Shown: positions 53,507-61,769 of the stretch, piece by piece
Numbering within the stretch: position 1 is the first letter of the stretch
Layout: every line of letters starts with the position of its first letter
Source: Pseudobdellovibrionaceae bacterium
GTDB lineage: Bacteria > Bdellovibrionota > Bdellovibrionia > Bdellovibrionales > UBA1609
NCBI GenBank assembly: GCA_023898385.1
Contig: CP060220.1
Location: 2,046,001-2,110,000 of the forward strand
Direction: 5' to 3'
DNA: 64,000 nucleotides
The notes under the pieces: model-generated
What the model saw: the letters and a program-made list of their open reading frames with translations, nothing else
Databases searched by the model: none
Told to the model about the DNA's origin: nothing
Program-made: the position numbers and the translations under genes

Positions 53507-54183
53507 TTCAAATTCTTCAATCGATAGGAGGCCTTCTTCGCCATTCGGCTGCCCTTGTGACTATCAACCACTTCTTGATAAAAAAGCTTAGCTTCGTCTT
53601 TTTTACCTAACTCTTGAAAACAAACCCCAATTTTGTACGTGGCCTCGGCCACATTCTGGCCTTTTGGGTACTTCTTTCGGTAGTCTTCATATTTTAGTAT
53701 GGCTTCTTTCCAATTTTTTTTCGTAAACAACGACTCCGCCGTAGTAAAACTACCACCCGATGCCGGCGCAGAAACAGATTTCGTTGATCCTGACTTTTGC
53801 ACCTGCTCCACCGCTATCGACAGGCTACGCACCTGACTTCCTAATTTTTCTAATTCCTCTGCATAGGCTTTTAGGCGCACATCTTCGGCCTTGCTTTTTT
53901 CTTGATCAGACTCAATCTCCTGAGCTTTATGTTTTTCAAGTTGTTCAAATTTGTTTTCTAATACTTCGATGCGCCCGTTCATGGATAGCATCTGACTGAG
54001 AATTTCTTGCTGGCGAGCTTCCGTTGAAGCTCGTGACTCTTGTATGGCCTCAAGTTGCGTTTGCATATTTCGGCCTTCTGTCTGCTGGCGCAGCTCGGCC
54101 CGAGATACCAGACATCCTGTCGTACTAATCATTAATAGCAATATACCAAAAACCTGAATTTTTGAAATCACGTGGGACATCAT
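53503..54183 (-). CDS. cpoB: CpoB/YbgF-like Tol-Pal system coordinator (lipoprotein)
   Basis: 226 residues: lipoprotein-like signal (LLMISTTGCLVSR), a coiled-coil trimerisation region (about 30-120), then TPR-like repeats (ESLFTKKNWKEAILKYEDYR, AEATYKIGVCFQELGKKDEA) with the DSHKGSRMAKKASYRL ending typical of CpoB. It coordinates outer-membrane constriction and murein synthesis with Tol-Pal. Classical CpoB is periplasmic, not lipidated; the Cys here suggests a lipid anchor. It lies in an operon with pal. Confidence 0.83.
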   Translation of the reverse strand: MMSHVISKIQVFGILLLMISTTGCLVSRAELRQQTEGRNMQTQLEAIQESRASTEARQQEILSQMLSMNGRIEVLENKFEQLEKHKAQEIESDQEKSKAEDVRLKAYAEELEKLGSQVRSLSIAVEQVQKSGSTKSVSAPASGGSFTTAESLFTKKNWKEAILKYEDYRKKYPKGQNVAEATYKIGVCFQELGKKDEAKLFYQEVVDSHKGSRMAKKASYRLKNLK

Positions 54184-54491
54184 TCAAACCCCTCACTGGT
54201 GTCGGAGCGTTTTAAGCGCGCTTTTGTCTCGGCCTGCTCAGCATAGCGCCTGGCCTTAAAAAAATAACCTTTGGCTTCATCATATTGTCGTTCGGCGTAC
54301 TGCTCTTTAGCCTTACGATAATATTCATCAGCCTTATACCAATAACCTGGAGCGTAAGAGGCGGCACCTGATTTTTGTGCCTGCAAAATGGCTGCTCGAG
54401 CCAAAGTGTAATCGTGAATGGGCGGGGCCCCAGCACACCCACCAACAGCTATTATGAGGCTAGTGAGTGTGAGTATAGGGGCCAGTTTCAT
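54180..54491 (-). CDS. Small DUF4398-like lipoprotein
   Basis: 103 residues: a lipoprotein signal (LTSLIIAVGGCAGA), then a helical repeat-like domain (YTLARAAILQAQKSGAASYA, YWYKADEYYRKAKEQY, YDEAKGYFFKARRYAEQAE) matching the DUF4398 pattern. Located between pal and cpoB and overlapping cpoB by four bases; a structural or accessory role in the Tol-Pal complex is likely by position. Confidence 0.75.
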   Translation of the reverse strand: MKLAPILTLTSLIIAVGGCAGAPPIHDYTLARAAILQAQKSGAASYAPGYWYKADEYYRKAKEQYAERQYDEAKGYFFKARRYAEQAETKARLKRSDTSEGFE

Positions 54492-54513
54492 CGCATTTTA
54501 CAGCAATTGGAGT

Positions 54514-55011
54514 TTATTGTGGGAGTGGTACGAAGTTAGCTCGACGATTACTTGCATAATCGGCCTCGCTATCACCCAAAGCCACTGGCTTTTCTTTTCC
54601 GTAGCTGATCACTGTCAGCTGCTTACTGGGAATGCCCAAGCTAACAAGGTAGTTTTTCACAGCTTGTGCTCGACGCTCACCCAAAGCCAGGTTGTATTCA
54701 ACAGAACCTCTTTTGTCGCAATGCCCTTCCACTTGCACAGTGACATTCGCGTTTTGGCGAATCCAATCGGCATTTTCTCCAAGAAGACGACGGGCATCCG
54801 ATGTCAACGTGGCGCGATCGAAGTCAAAGTTGATGGTTTTGAGACCAACGATATTACCGCTATCGCTTCCCATCGGATCGAAGTTCAGCGGTTGCGTAGA
54901 GATTTGACCCTCTGGCGTACCGGCCTGATCACCTTTTTTCTTTTTGCTACCGCAACCTGCGGCAAAGATTAATGAAGTCGTAACTAATGCAATACTAAGT
55001 AAGCGGGTCAT
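54514..55011 (-). CDS. pal: Peptidoglycan-associated lipoprotein Pal
   Basis: 165 residues: lipoprotein signal (SLIFAAGCGSKKKK), a linker, then an OmpA-like domain with INFDFDRATL, VEGHCDKRGSVEYNLALGER, RAQAVKNYLVSLG and a final ANRRANFVPL. It anchors the outer membrane to murein and links to Tol. The tolQRAB genes are not in the window. Heads an operon running to nhaC at 49440. Confidence 0.94.
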   Translation of the reverse strand: MTRLLSIALVTTSLIFAAGCGSKKKKGDQAGTPEGQISTQPLNFDPMGSDSGNIVGLKTINFDFDRATLTSDARRLLGENADWIRQNANVTVQVEGHCDKRGSVEYNLALGERRAQAVKNYLVSLGIPSKQLTVISYGKEKPVALGDSEADYASNRRANFVPLPQ

Positions 55012-55228
55012 ATTTCTTCTCCTTTAACGACTTTCGTAGTTTCAAAAAATTGATCATAAATGTCAAATTTTACTCCTGACCGTTTGCCGCTAAGCAGCGG
55101 TCATATTTCGGACCCGCCGGACATGTACTGGTCACAAGATGCCCCTGCAAACTTGGCCTGCATTTGCAACCACTCGCTGAAATCGGTTTTTTAAGTGTGA
55201 AAGGCCGGCATTCCATAGGAGGATTTTT

Positions 55229-55612
55229 ATGAATGGTCTTAATCGCGTGTTTTTAATGGGTCGCCTGGGATCCGCGCCCAAGCGGAGTTTGTCGAAAAAT
55301 GGACGCCCATATACGCTACTCAGTATAGCGACTAACCGGCATTATCGAGACGACAAAGGCCAGAAACAAACCCATACCGACTGGCACCATGTGACCGTGT
55401 GGGGACCGCAAAGCGACTCCTGCGCTCAATATCTTGATAAAGGGCATCCGGTTTTGGTTGAGGGATATCTCACCTATTTTGATAAAGCCCTCGAAGAAGG
55501 CGGCAAAACTCATCAGGTGGCGATCCACGCCACACAAGTTCGGTTTTTGCCGGGAAGACCTGTAGCAGCGCCCGATTCAAATAATGACCCGGCTGCAATT
55601 GTTGAGGGCTGA
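55229..55612 (+). CDS. ssb: Single-stranded DNA-binding protein without acidic tail
   Basis: An OB-fold SSB of 127 residues: NRVFLMGRLGSAPKRS, IATNRHYRDDKGQ, DWHHVTVWG, LVEGYLTY. The end (NNDPAAIVEG) lacks the DDDIPF-type acidic tip that recruits partner proteins, and the tail is very short. It may be a second, specialised SSB, such as one for competence or recombination, rather than the replication SSB. Excellent ribosome site TAGGAGG. Confidence 0.9.
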   Translation: MNGLNRVFLMGRLGSAPKRSLSKNGRPYTLLSIATNRHYRDDKGQKQTHTDWHHVTVWGPQSDSCAQYLDKGHPVLVEGYLTYFDKALEEGGKTHQVAIHATQVRFLPGRPVAAPDSNNDPAAIVEG

Positions 55613-55633
55613 TGTCCACAAATGTTGACTTTT

Positions 55634-55654
55634 AATGACCGGAGCCACATCATT
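55634..55654. terminator. Hairpin after ssb
   Basis: GCCACATCA and TGATGTGGC form a perfect 9-bp stem around TTA, 22 bases past the ssb stop. No T-run follows. Possible terminator or regulatory hairpin in front of the gene at 55717. Confidence 0.4.
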
Positions 55655-55716
55655 ATGATGTGGCGCATCCACATCTAAACGGAATGGGGATGGGGCGTTC
55701 TGCAAAAGGGGCAAAC

Positions 55717-56214
55717 ATGGACAAACTGTCTTGGATAAAAGAATTGGTTCTCGCCGAACAGCAGATGGAAGAATCTGGCATGGTGGATATGTCTGCCGGA
55801 TTTGACACCTTAAATATGCTTGAGGAAGAAACCATTGAGTTTTTGCAGGACCTGAAAACCTCTTTTGTGGAATCGGCCGCGGCGTTCAATCAACTCAAGG
55901 GCTCCACTCTTGGTAACGTAAAAATATACGGTATCTCCAAGACTCGGGCAGACTTCATGTTGTTTCGAAATGGATTTAAGCTGATTTTTTCTATGACTCA
56001 GCCAGGCCAAATTAAGATTTATGACAGCCAAATGACCAACAGTTTTGTGCCCGGGCAAAATGCTGCTGAAGAAACAACCGGACGCTTGGATTTGTTGATT
56101 GCGAAATGGGGACCCTTCGGCGAGCTGCAGTGGACCTACCAAGACCAACCTATCAATTTAGATTACCTCGTTCGCTTTTACACTTCTCGATTTATTCGAG
56201 AGAGCGCCAAGTAG
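55717..56214 (+). CDS. Soluble protein of unknown function
   Basis: 165 residues from the ATG at 55717 (AAAGGGG five bases upstream); an earlier start at 55660 would add a Gly/Met-rich leader with no ribosome site. The N-terminus is acidic and helical (DKLSWIKELVLAEQQMEESG), the middle mixed, ending RFYTSRFIRESAK. No signal, membrane segment or recognised motif. It is followed by a convergent inverted repeat. Confidence 0.6.
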   Translation: MDKLSWIKELVLAEQQMEESGMVDMSAGFDTLNMLEEETIEFLQDLKTSFVESAAAFNQLKGSTLGNVKIYGISKTRADFMLFRNGFKLIFSMTQPGQIKIYDSQMTNSFVPGQNAAEETTGRLDLLIAKWGPFGELQWTYQDQPINLDYLVRFYTSRFIRESAK

Positions 56215-56217
56215 TTT

Positions 56218-56310
56218 GGGTACCAGGTCCTAAACCTGGTCACAGGGCGTCAACACAAAATGCAACGCCATGGTACTCTATCGCGCAAACAGGTTTAGGA
56301 CCTAGTACCC
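56218..56310. repeat. 21-bp inverted repeat between convergent genes
   Basis: GGGTACCAGGTCCTAAACCTG (56218-56238) and its complement at 56290-56310 agree at 20 of 21 positions; the loop is 51 bases. Inside the left arm CCAGGT-CCTAA-ACCTGG is itself a palindrome. It lies between the ends of two convergent genes, so it may act as a bidirectional terminator or be a REP-like element. Confidence 0.75.
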
Positions 56311-56316
56311 ATTTGC

Positions 56317-57576
56317 CTATCCGAGGGCCTGGAGCAAGTCCCTCTTAAGATCTGAAATGTGTTCGAGGCCCACAGACATGCGGATCATCGACGGACTCAC
56401 CCCAAAGCGAATGAGGTCTTCTTTAGCAACATCGGCGTGGGTCATTGACATAGGATGCTCCACAAGACTTTCAGTTCCTCCCAGGCTGACTGCAAGTCGC
56501 GCGATCTTAAATGCGTCTAGTACGCGAAAGGCTTCGTTCTCATCGCCCTTGACGTCGAAGGAAATCAAAGAGCCTGAGCCCGTACATTGTTGCTTGTAAA
56601 TTCGGTGTTGTTCGCTTCCAACTTCGTGAAGTGAAGGGTAGTAGACCTTTGCGACCTTAGGGTGATTAATTAGTAACTCACAGAGTTTCTGACTATTTTT
56701 TGCCTGCCTCCGCATGCGAACAGACAAAGTTTCAAGGGACCGCAACAAAAGCCACCCCGTAAATGGGTTAGCCATAGTGCCTAGGATGGTTCGGTAGGTC
56801 ATGATCTGATCCACTAAACTTTTCGATCCTGTGACCACTCCGGCAACCAAATCACTGTGACCGCCAATAAATTTGGTTGCCGAATAAAGAATGAGATCCG
56901 CACCGAAATGGGCGGGTCTTTGAAATACCGGCCCCAGAAACGTATTGTCGACCACGGTAAGTACTTTATCCTGCCCTTTGCCAAGTTGGGATGCGAGCTC
57001 ACTGACTTTTGCAATATCAATTAAGGCATTTGATGGATTAGCCGGCGTTTCAATATAGAGCATCTTAACTTTGCCAGGACCTAGCTTTTCAGCGGCTTGT
57101 TTCATGAGTTGCGGCGTTTCGTCCCCGCCCAGAACTTGAATTGTGTTAATATTAAATTTTGGCAAAATGTGTTTAAACAAAAAATGGGTGCCTCCATAAA
57201 CAGGAGCACTTGAAATTATATAATCCCCTGGTTTTAAAAGGCTCAAAATAGTGGTCGCTATCGCGGCCATACCAGAAGCAAAAACCGCTCCTTTCTCGGT
57301 TTGATCCCAGGCTGCAATTCGTTCCTCAAAGATCTGAAGATTAGGGTTATTTATGCGACTATAAATCAGTCCCATTTCTTCATTTTGTTGGTTTTGGTCT
57401 AAGCCATAGGCTAGCTCAAAAAATCTCTTTCCTTCTTTGCTCGATTTAAACTGAAAGGTGGAGGTTAGGAACACGGGCGGCTTAACTGAACCTTCGGAAC
57501 GAGCGGGATCATACCCATATCCCAAGGCCAAAGTTTCAGGATTATACTCGTGGCCGGACTCATCAGTCTTTTTCAC
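56317..57576 (-). CDS. Cys/Met-metabolism PLP enzyme (methionine gamma-lyase / cystathionine synthase type)
   Basis: 419-residue fold-type I PLP enzyme. YSRINNPNLQIFEERIAAWD, FASGMAAIATTI, the Tyr/substrate segment PVYGGTHFLFKH, and the PLP Schiff-base Lys in YSATKFIGGHSDL are present, as is SLGGTESLVEHPMSMTH near the end. It acts in trans-sulfuration or methionine/homocysteine breakdown; the exact substrate cannot be settled from sequence. ATG at 57576 with a strong AGGGAGG site. Confidence 0.9.
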   Translation of the reverse strand: MKKTDESGHEYNPETLALGYGYDPARSEGSVKPPVFLTSTFQFKSSKEGKRFFELAYGLDQNQQNEEMGLIYSRINNPNLQIFEERIAAWDQTEKGAVFASGMAAIATTILSLLKPGDYIISSAPVYGGTHFLFKHILPKFNINTIQVLGGDETPQLMKQAAEKLGPGKVKMLYIETPANPSNALIDIAKVSELASQLGKGQDKVLTVVDNTFLGPVFQRPAHFGADLILYSATKFIGGHSDLVAGVVTGSKSLVDQIMTYRTILGTMANPFTGWLLLRSLETLSVRMRRQAKNSQKLCELLINHPKVAKVYYPSLHEVGSEQHRIYKQQCTGSGSLISFDVKGDENEAFRVLDAFKIARLAVSLGGTESLVEHPMSMTHADVAKEDLIRFGVSPSMIRMSVGLEHISDLKRDLLQALG

Positions 57577-57782
57577 AAAACCTCCCTTTGAATCAATCGC
57601 GGATGAACCAACCTATCGCAAATACCAGTAGGCATCAATTACATTAGCGGGCCCTGCCTCTTCAGAAATACCCTTCGTTGCAGAGGCTTTTGAGGAAATG
57701 CAAGAAAAGGACTTGCTAGCCATTCAGCCCTGACTGGCCTAAAAAGCTAAGTTGAGAAACACAATCATTTGATGGCTTTCTT

Positions 57783-58001
57783 CTAAGCCACACGCCCTCG
57801 AAATAGTTTAAAGCTCAGTGGTCGAGTTGTCGCCACCTGCAAGGGAATGCGGTGGCCTTTCTCAAAATGCCTTGGGCTTTCGTTGGCCACTCGGACTAGG
57901 TCTCCGTTGAAGCTTACAATAAGAGTATCACTGCCTAAAGCCTCCACCACATCAGCGTTAACGACGTCTCCCACTTTTAACTTGGGAATGGTGAATTTCA
58001 T
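57783..58001 (-). CDS. Small S1/OB-like protein of unknown function
   Basis: 72 residues. KLKVGDVVNADVVEALGSDT followed by LIVSFNGDLVRVANES resembles a short beta-barrel of the S1/OB type, so a nucleic-acid- or ligand-binding role is possible. It starts four bases after the DUF2802-like gene and is probably cotranscribed with it. Confidence 0.55.
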   Translation of the reverse strand: MKFTIPKLKVGDVVNADVVEALGSDTLIVSFNGDLVRVANESPRHFEKGHRIPLQVATTRPLSFKLFRGRVA

Positions 58002-58005
58002 GATT

Positions 58006-59118
58006 CTACCTGAGGGTTTCTTTCATATCGATTCGAGGAAACGTCACCCGACGGACAATTTTCTCAGCCTGTCCGCTGCCTGCACTGTTTGTTGTGGCCG
58101 CTGACACTGTTTGTTTTTTCGCCGCCTCAGGTCTGGCAGGGGCAGGATTAGGTGTAAACTCCATTTGCACTTGTGCCGCCACTTTGATTTGTGTGTCCGT
58201 GCGAGTGGGTCGGTCTAAATCGATCACAGGTATATCATCATGACTTGCCGGAGCACTCATGGATCGCACATCCTGAATTAAAGATTCTGCTGAGTCGACA
58301 ATTTTAGATGTGATTTTTTGAGCAGTTTGCACTGCCTGAGTTGCGCCTCGCTTGATTCGCATCTCTTCGTCGTCCAATTGCTTTTGCTTGTCTTCAAAAT
58401 CACGACATGCCTGCCTGAATTGTTCACCGAGATTTTCAAGTGACATGAGATCTCGTGAGTTAGAAGAAAATGAAGTAGAAAAATCTTGCGAAACTCCAGT
58501 CGAAGGGACGCCACCCCCCACAGGTTCTTGCTCAATCATCTCTTTATTTTCAAGGTTGAAATCTACTGTCGAAGCCAACCCCAAGTCCCCTGTTTCTGCA
58601 TTAGCCTTGGCCCACTGCGGAAGCATCTCTTTATCAAACATCAGTTCGTCTCGGTTGACCTTAGCTATAAACTCAATTTCGCCACGAGGTAGATCCACCT
58701 CCTCCATGATCTCTTCAATACTCGCTCCGGCGTGAGCCAGCTCAGCCGCTTTTATGTATTTCAACGTACTTTGCCGCTCGATGATTTCTTCATGAGGTAT
58801 TTTATCTTGAAAAATTTCTGCCACCTCTAGACTCTTACTCATCGACTTTTCAATTTTATGAACCTGTCCTTCAGCCTCTTCGATCTTTCTTTGAATCTGT
58901 TGGCACTTTTGTTCTAGCAATGTAGTTAGTTGTTTCACCTGCACTTCCGTACGGTCAGATAAATCCTCGAGCACTGAAATTTTACTTTGCAACAGCTGCA
59001 AGCCTCGGCTCAACCGCGGGTCATCCTGAGGCGGACGCTTAAGGCGAGTCCACATCACAACCACAGCCCCGATAAAAGTTAGATTCACTAGAATTTGAAT
59101 AATGATCCATGCAGACAT
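58006..59118 (-). CDS. Membrane-anchored coiled-coil protein with DUF2802-like domain
   Basis: About 370 residues from ATG 59118 (a start four codons earlier is possible). One N-terminal membrane helix (IIIQILVNLTFIGAVVVMW), a long coiled coil (about 40-115), then a helix-turn-helix-like segment (TLKYIKAAELAHAGASIEEI, MEEVDLPRGEIEFIAKVNR) matching DUF2802, a family often found with flagellar genes. The rest is low-complexity. A flagellar or envelope scaffolding role is plausible; DNA binding is not certain. Confidence 0.65.
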   Translation of the reverse strand: MSAWIIIQILVNLTFIGAVVVMWTRLKRPPQDDPRLSRGLQLLQSKISVLEDLSDRTEVQVKQLTTLLEQKCQQIQRKIEEAEGQVHKIEKSMSKSLEVAEIFQDKIPHEEIIERQSTLKYIKAAELAHAGASIEEIMEEVDLPRGEIEFIAKVNRDELMFDKEMLPQWAKANAETGDLGLASTVDFNLENKEMIEQEPVGGGVPSTGVSQDFSTSFSSNSRDLMSLENLGEQFRQACRDFEDKQKQLDDEEMRIKRGATQAVQTAQKITSKIVDSAESLIQDVRSMSAPASHDDIPVIDLDRPTRTDTQIKVAAQVQMEFTPNPAPARPEAAKKQTVSAATTNSAGSGQAEKIVRRVTFPRIDMKETLR

Positions 59119-59288
59119 TTTCGCCCCCAACGTATCAGACCAAACCGCACGGGCACCACCAGCCAGTAAGATCTGCTTAACCTCTCCTTTAGTTTAATAA
59201 ATCCGGGGGTTAGCCGCAACGCGACTAAAGTGGTGGGTAGGGGCCTAATGGCATCAAATCTGGGTCTTGACCGTGCCAATGACGATCT

Positions 59289-59316
59289 GCAACGCAAAAA
59301 GGAAAGGGATACCTTT
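59289..59316 (+). repeat. 28-bp dispersed repeat, copy 4
   Basis: Exact 28-bp match to 1444-1471 and 1486-1513 (same orientation) and to 42-69 (inverted). Located ten bases before the 50-bp inverted repeat, about 58 kb from the other copies. Confidence 0.9.
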
Positions 59317-59325
59317 TGTTTGGGG

Positions 59326-59470
59326 CAACGAGCTATTAACGCAGTCAGACATAGAGCTGTCAGTAAGAACATAGGCGCAGGCGGCTTCAAACACCCGCTC
59401 TGCGGAACTCGCCGGCTACACCTATGTTCTTACTGACAGCTCTTTGTCTGACTGCGTTAATAGCTCGTTG
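59326..59470. repeat. 50-bp inverted repeat (long hairpin element)
   Basis: Left arm 59326-59375 and right arm 59421-59470 are complementary at 49 of 50 positions, beginning CAACGAGCTATTAACGCAGT and ending in its complement. The loop is 45 bases and GC-rich. No open frame lies inside. It resembles a miniature inverted-repeat element or a very stable RNA hairpin. Confidence 0.88.
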
Positions 59471-59514
59471 ACTCCACTTACAGCGAGATTGGAATTAAAA
59501 CGGACGGTCGGGTC

Positions 59515-60714
59515 TTATAGTTGGTTCAGGAACTGGGCGATTCTGCCTATGGCTTCTTCCATTCTCTGTGGCGACAAGGCGTAACTGATTCTTAAGTAAC
59601 CTTCTTCGCCAAATTCAATTCCAGGAACGGCGGCCACCATTTGATCTTCAAGAATTGCTGCTGCTAAATCGCTGGATGTGGCCAGCTGTTTTCCTTTCCA
59701 GGCTCTGCCCAAGTAGTAAGAGAAATCTGGCCAAATGTAGAAAGCTCCTTCAGGGGCTTCCACGGAGACATGGGGCAGTTGGCTTACTTTTGAATATACC
59801 AGGTCACGACGCTCTTTGAGCTTTTTTAGTGCCGCCTGAACTTCTGGTTGTCCATCTCTAATAGCCACCAAGGCGGCTTGTTGAGCAATAGAGCACGCAC
59901 AACTCACTGACTGACTCTGATATTTCGTCATGGCCTTGATCACTTCTTGCGGGCCCAGTGCCCAACCTACACGCCAACCCGTCATTGAATAGGTCTTGGC
60001 CACACCATTAATAACAAGAGTGCGATCCAATAAATCGGGCGCTTGCTTTAACAAATGGGGAGCTAAGCCGGATTCGTTAAATACCAATCGATTGTAAATA
60101 TCATCGCTCAGTACACAAACATTGGGGTGTTCGCGTAACACTTTCGCTACGGCATCAAGCTCTTCAGCTGTGTACACTTCACCCGTAGGATTACTTGGTG
60201 TATTCAGAATCACTGCTTTGGTTTTGCTTGTTAGCACTTGTTTTAAACCGTCTGCCGTGAGTTTAAAGCGATCTTGTTTTTTGGTTTGCGCAATCACGGG
60301 CACGCCACCTGCTAACTCCACCATAGTAGGATAACTCACCCAATACGGAGCTGGAATCACCACTTCATCCCCAGGATCCACAACACTTTGAAGGGCTGCA
60401 AAAATAATAAACTTTCCGCCCGTGGAAACCGTCACATCATTGGGACCATATTTTGTGCCCAAGTCGGAATTTGTCTGATCACAAATGGCTTGTCGCAATT
60501 CAGGCGTTCCGTTTGCCGGTGTGTATTTGGTGATACCATCGTCAATGGCCTGCTTTGCCGCTTTCTTCACGGAATCAAAAGTGTCCCAGTCGGGCTCACC
60601 TACAGATAGGGAAATAACATCGTTCCCTTGGGCCTTTAGCTCTTTAGCTTTTGCAGCTAGGGCCAGGGTGGGTGAAGGTTTTAATTCTGATACCCGTTGC
60701 GATAATTTAATCAT
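59515..60714 (-). CDS. aspC: Class I aspartate/aromatic aminotransferase
   Basis: 399-residue PLP enzyme of fold type I. SVGEPDWDTFDSVKKAA, the phosphate-binding PAPYWVSYPTM, NTPSNPTGEVY and the Schiff-base Lys in GVAKTYSMTGWRVGWALG are typical of bacterial AspC. It makes aspartate from oxaloacetate (or acts on aromatic amino acids). Last gene of the kinase-to-coaD operon, four bases after coaD. Confidence 0.9.
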   Translation of the reverse strand: MIKLSQRVSELKPSPTLALAAKAKELKAQGNDVISLSVGEPDWDTFDSVKKAAKQAIDDGITKYTPANGTPELRQAICDQTNSDLGTKYGPNDVTVSTGGKFIIFAALQSVVDPGDEVVIPAPYWVSYPTMVELAGGVPVIAQTKKQDRFKLTADGLKQVLTSKTKAVILNTPSNPTGEVYTAEELDAVAKVLREHPNVCVLSDDIYNRLVFNESGLAPHLLKQAPDLLDRTLVINGVAKTYSMTGWRVGWALGPQEVIKAMTKYQSQSVSCACSIAQQAALVAIRDGQPEVQAALKKLKERRDLVYSKVSQLPHVSVEAPEGAFYIWPDFSYYLGRAWKGKQLATSSDLAAAILEDQMVAAVPGIEFGEEGYLRISYALSPQRMEEAIGRIAQFLNQL

Positions 60715-60718
60715 TCGT

Positions 60719-61210
60719 TCAAACTCCCTTAGTGTTCATCTGTTCGCGTAGCGCTTGATCCACACCGGGCGGCAATAGTCCAGAAAGATCACCTCCATGC
60801 AAAGCCACTTCTTTGACCAATCTCGAAGAAATAAAACTAAACTCCGGTGCCGCCAGCACAATTAAAGTTTCTATATCTGCATCTAATTTTTTATTCACGT
60901 GGGCCATGGCCATTTCATTTTCCATATCACCCACACCACGAATACCTCGTATGATCACTGTGGCGCCCACCTGCTTTGCAAAATCAATGGTTAACCCATC
61001 AAATTCTTCAACTTCTACGTTGGGCGCTGAGTCTTTTAATGATTCACTCACCAACCTACTTCGTTCACTGGCATCAAACACGTAATTCTTATTTTCGGCG
61101 TTGGCCACCAACACAATCAATCGATCAAAAAGCGGCGCCAAGCGCCTAACGATGTCTACATGGCCTAATGTGATTGGATCAAAACTGCCTGGGTAAATCC
61201 CGATTTTCAC
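60719..61210 (-). CDS. coaD: Phosphopantetheine adenylyltransferase CoaD
   Basis: CoA biosynthesis enzyme making dephospho-CoA. IYPGSFDPITLGHVDIVRR contains the HxGH ATP motif, IRGIRGVGDMENEMAMAHVN is the conserved central part, and SSRLVKEVALHGGDLSGLLP the C-terminal ISS segment. Length 163 is normal. It overlaps rsmD by four bases. Confidence 0.96.
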   Translation of the reverse strand: MKIGIYPGSFDPITLGHVDIVRRLAPLFDRLIVLVANAENKNYVFDASERSRLVSESLKDSAPNVEVEEFDGLTIDFAKQVGATVIIRGIRGVGDMENEMAMAHVNKKLDADIETLIVLAAPEFSFISSRLVKEVALHGGDLSGLLPPGVDQALREQMNTKGV

Positions 61211-61761
61211 TTGCTAGAATCCTTGCTAAAGAATGACATATCCTTATCACCAAAATTTCTTCTGTCTAGTAGTTTCAAGTTTTCATAATTATCATCGATA
61301 CGTTCGTGTCGACTCGACTCAATCACCACTACAGACCCGTCGTGAATCACCTGGCTCATTGAAATGGCCATCATCACGTCATGAGCCCACTTTTCTGTAA
61401 ATGGGGGATCCACCAACACCAGATCAAAAGCATCGCCTGAAAATTTTTTAAGATACAAAAAGACATCTTTTTGAGTGATTTTATATCCTGATTCTACCTT
61501 TAGAAGTTCGAGGTTTTTTTTCAAGATCTCTAGTGACTTTCGATTTGACTCTACAAACTCCACCCAGTTGGCCCCACGAGATAGAGACTCTATTCCCAAA
61601 TTGCCGGTGCCAGCAAATAAATCAAGCACCCGGGCGCCTTCCACCTGCCCCATTAACTTGTTAAACATCGTCTCCTTCACCCGGTCGGTGGTCGGTCTAA
61701 TATGGGGGGCATTGAATGCAGATAGCCTGCGGCCTCGGTATTTGCCAGATATGATACGCAT
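61207..61761 (-). CDS. rsmD: 16S rRNA (guanine966-N2)-methyltransferase RsmD
   Basis: SAM-dependent methylase of G966. MRIISGKYRGRRL at the start, SAM motif DLFAGTGNLGIESLSRGA and the catalytic DPPF in LVLVDPPFTEKWAHD are present. Length is 184. The usual rsmD-coaD pairing is kept. Confidence 0.93.
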   Translation of the reverse strand: MRIISGKYRGRRLSAFNAPHIRPTTDRVKETMFNKLMGQVEGARVLDLFAGTGNLGIESLSRGANWVEFVESNRKSLEILKKNLELLKVESGYKITQKDVFLYLKKFSGDAFDLVLVDPPFTEKWAHDVMMAISMSQVIHDGSVVVIESSRHERIDDNYENLKLLDRRNFGDKDMSFFSKDSSK

Positions 61762-61769
61762 GAAAGCCG

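Larger units (their letters stand above)
59131..59514. other. 384-base intergenic region holding repeats
   Basis: Between the DUF2802-like gene and aspartate-aminotransferase-like gene (both minus strand). It holds the fourth 28-bp repeat (59289-59316) and a 50-bp near-perfect inverted repeat (59326-59470). The stretch 59131-59288 shows no recognised element. Confidence 0.7.
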
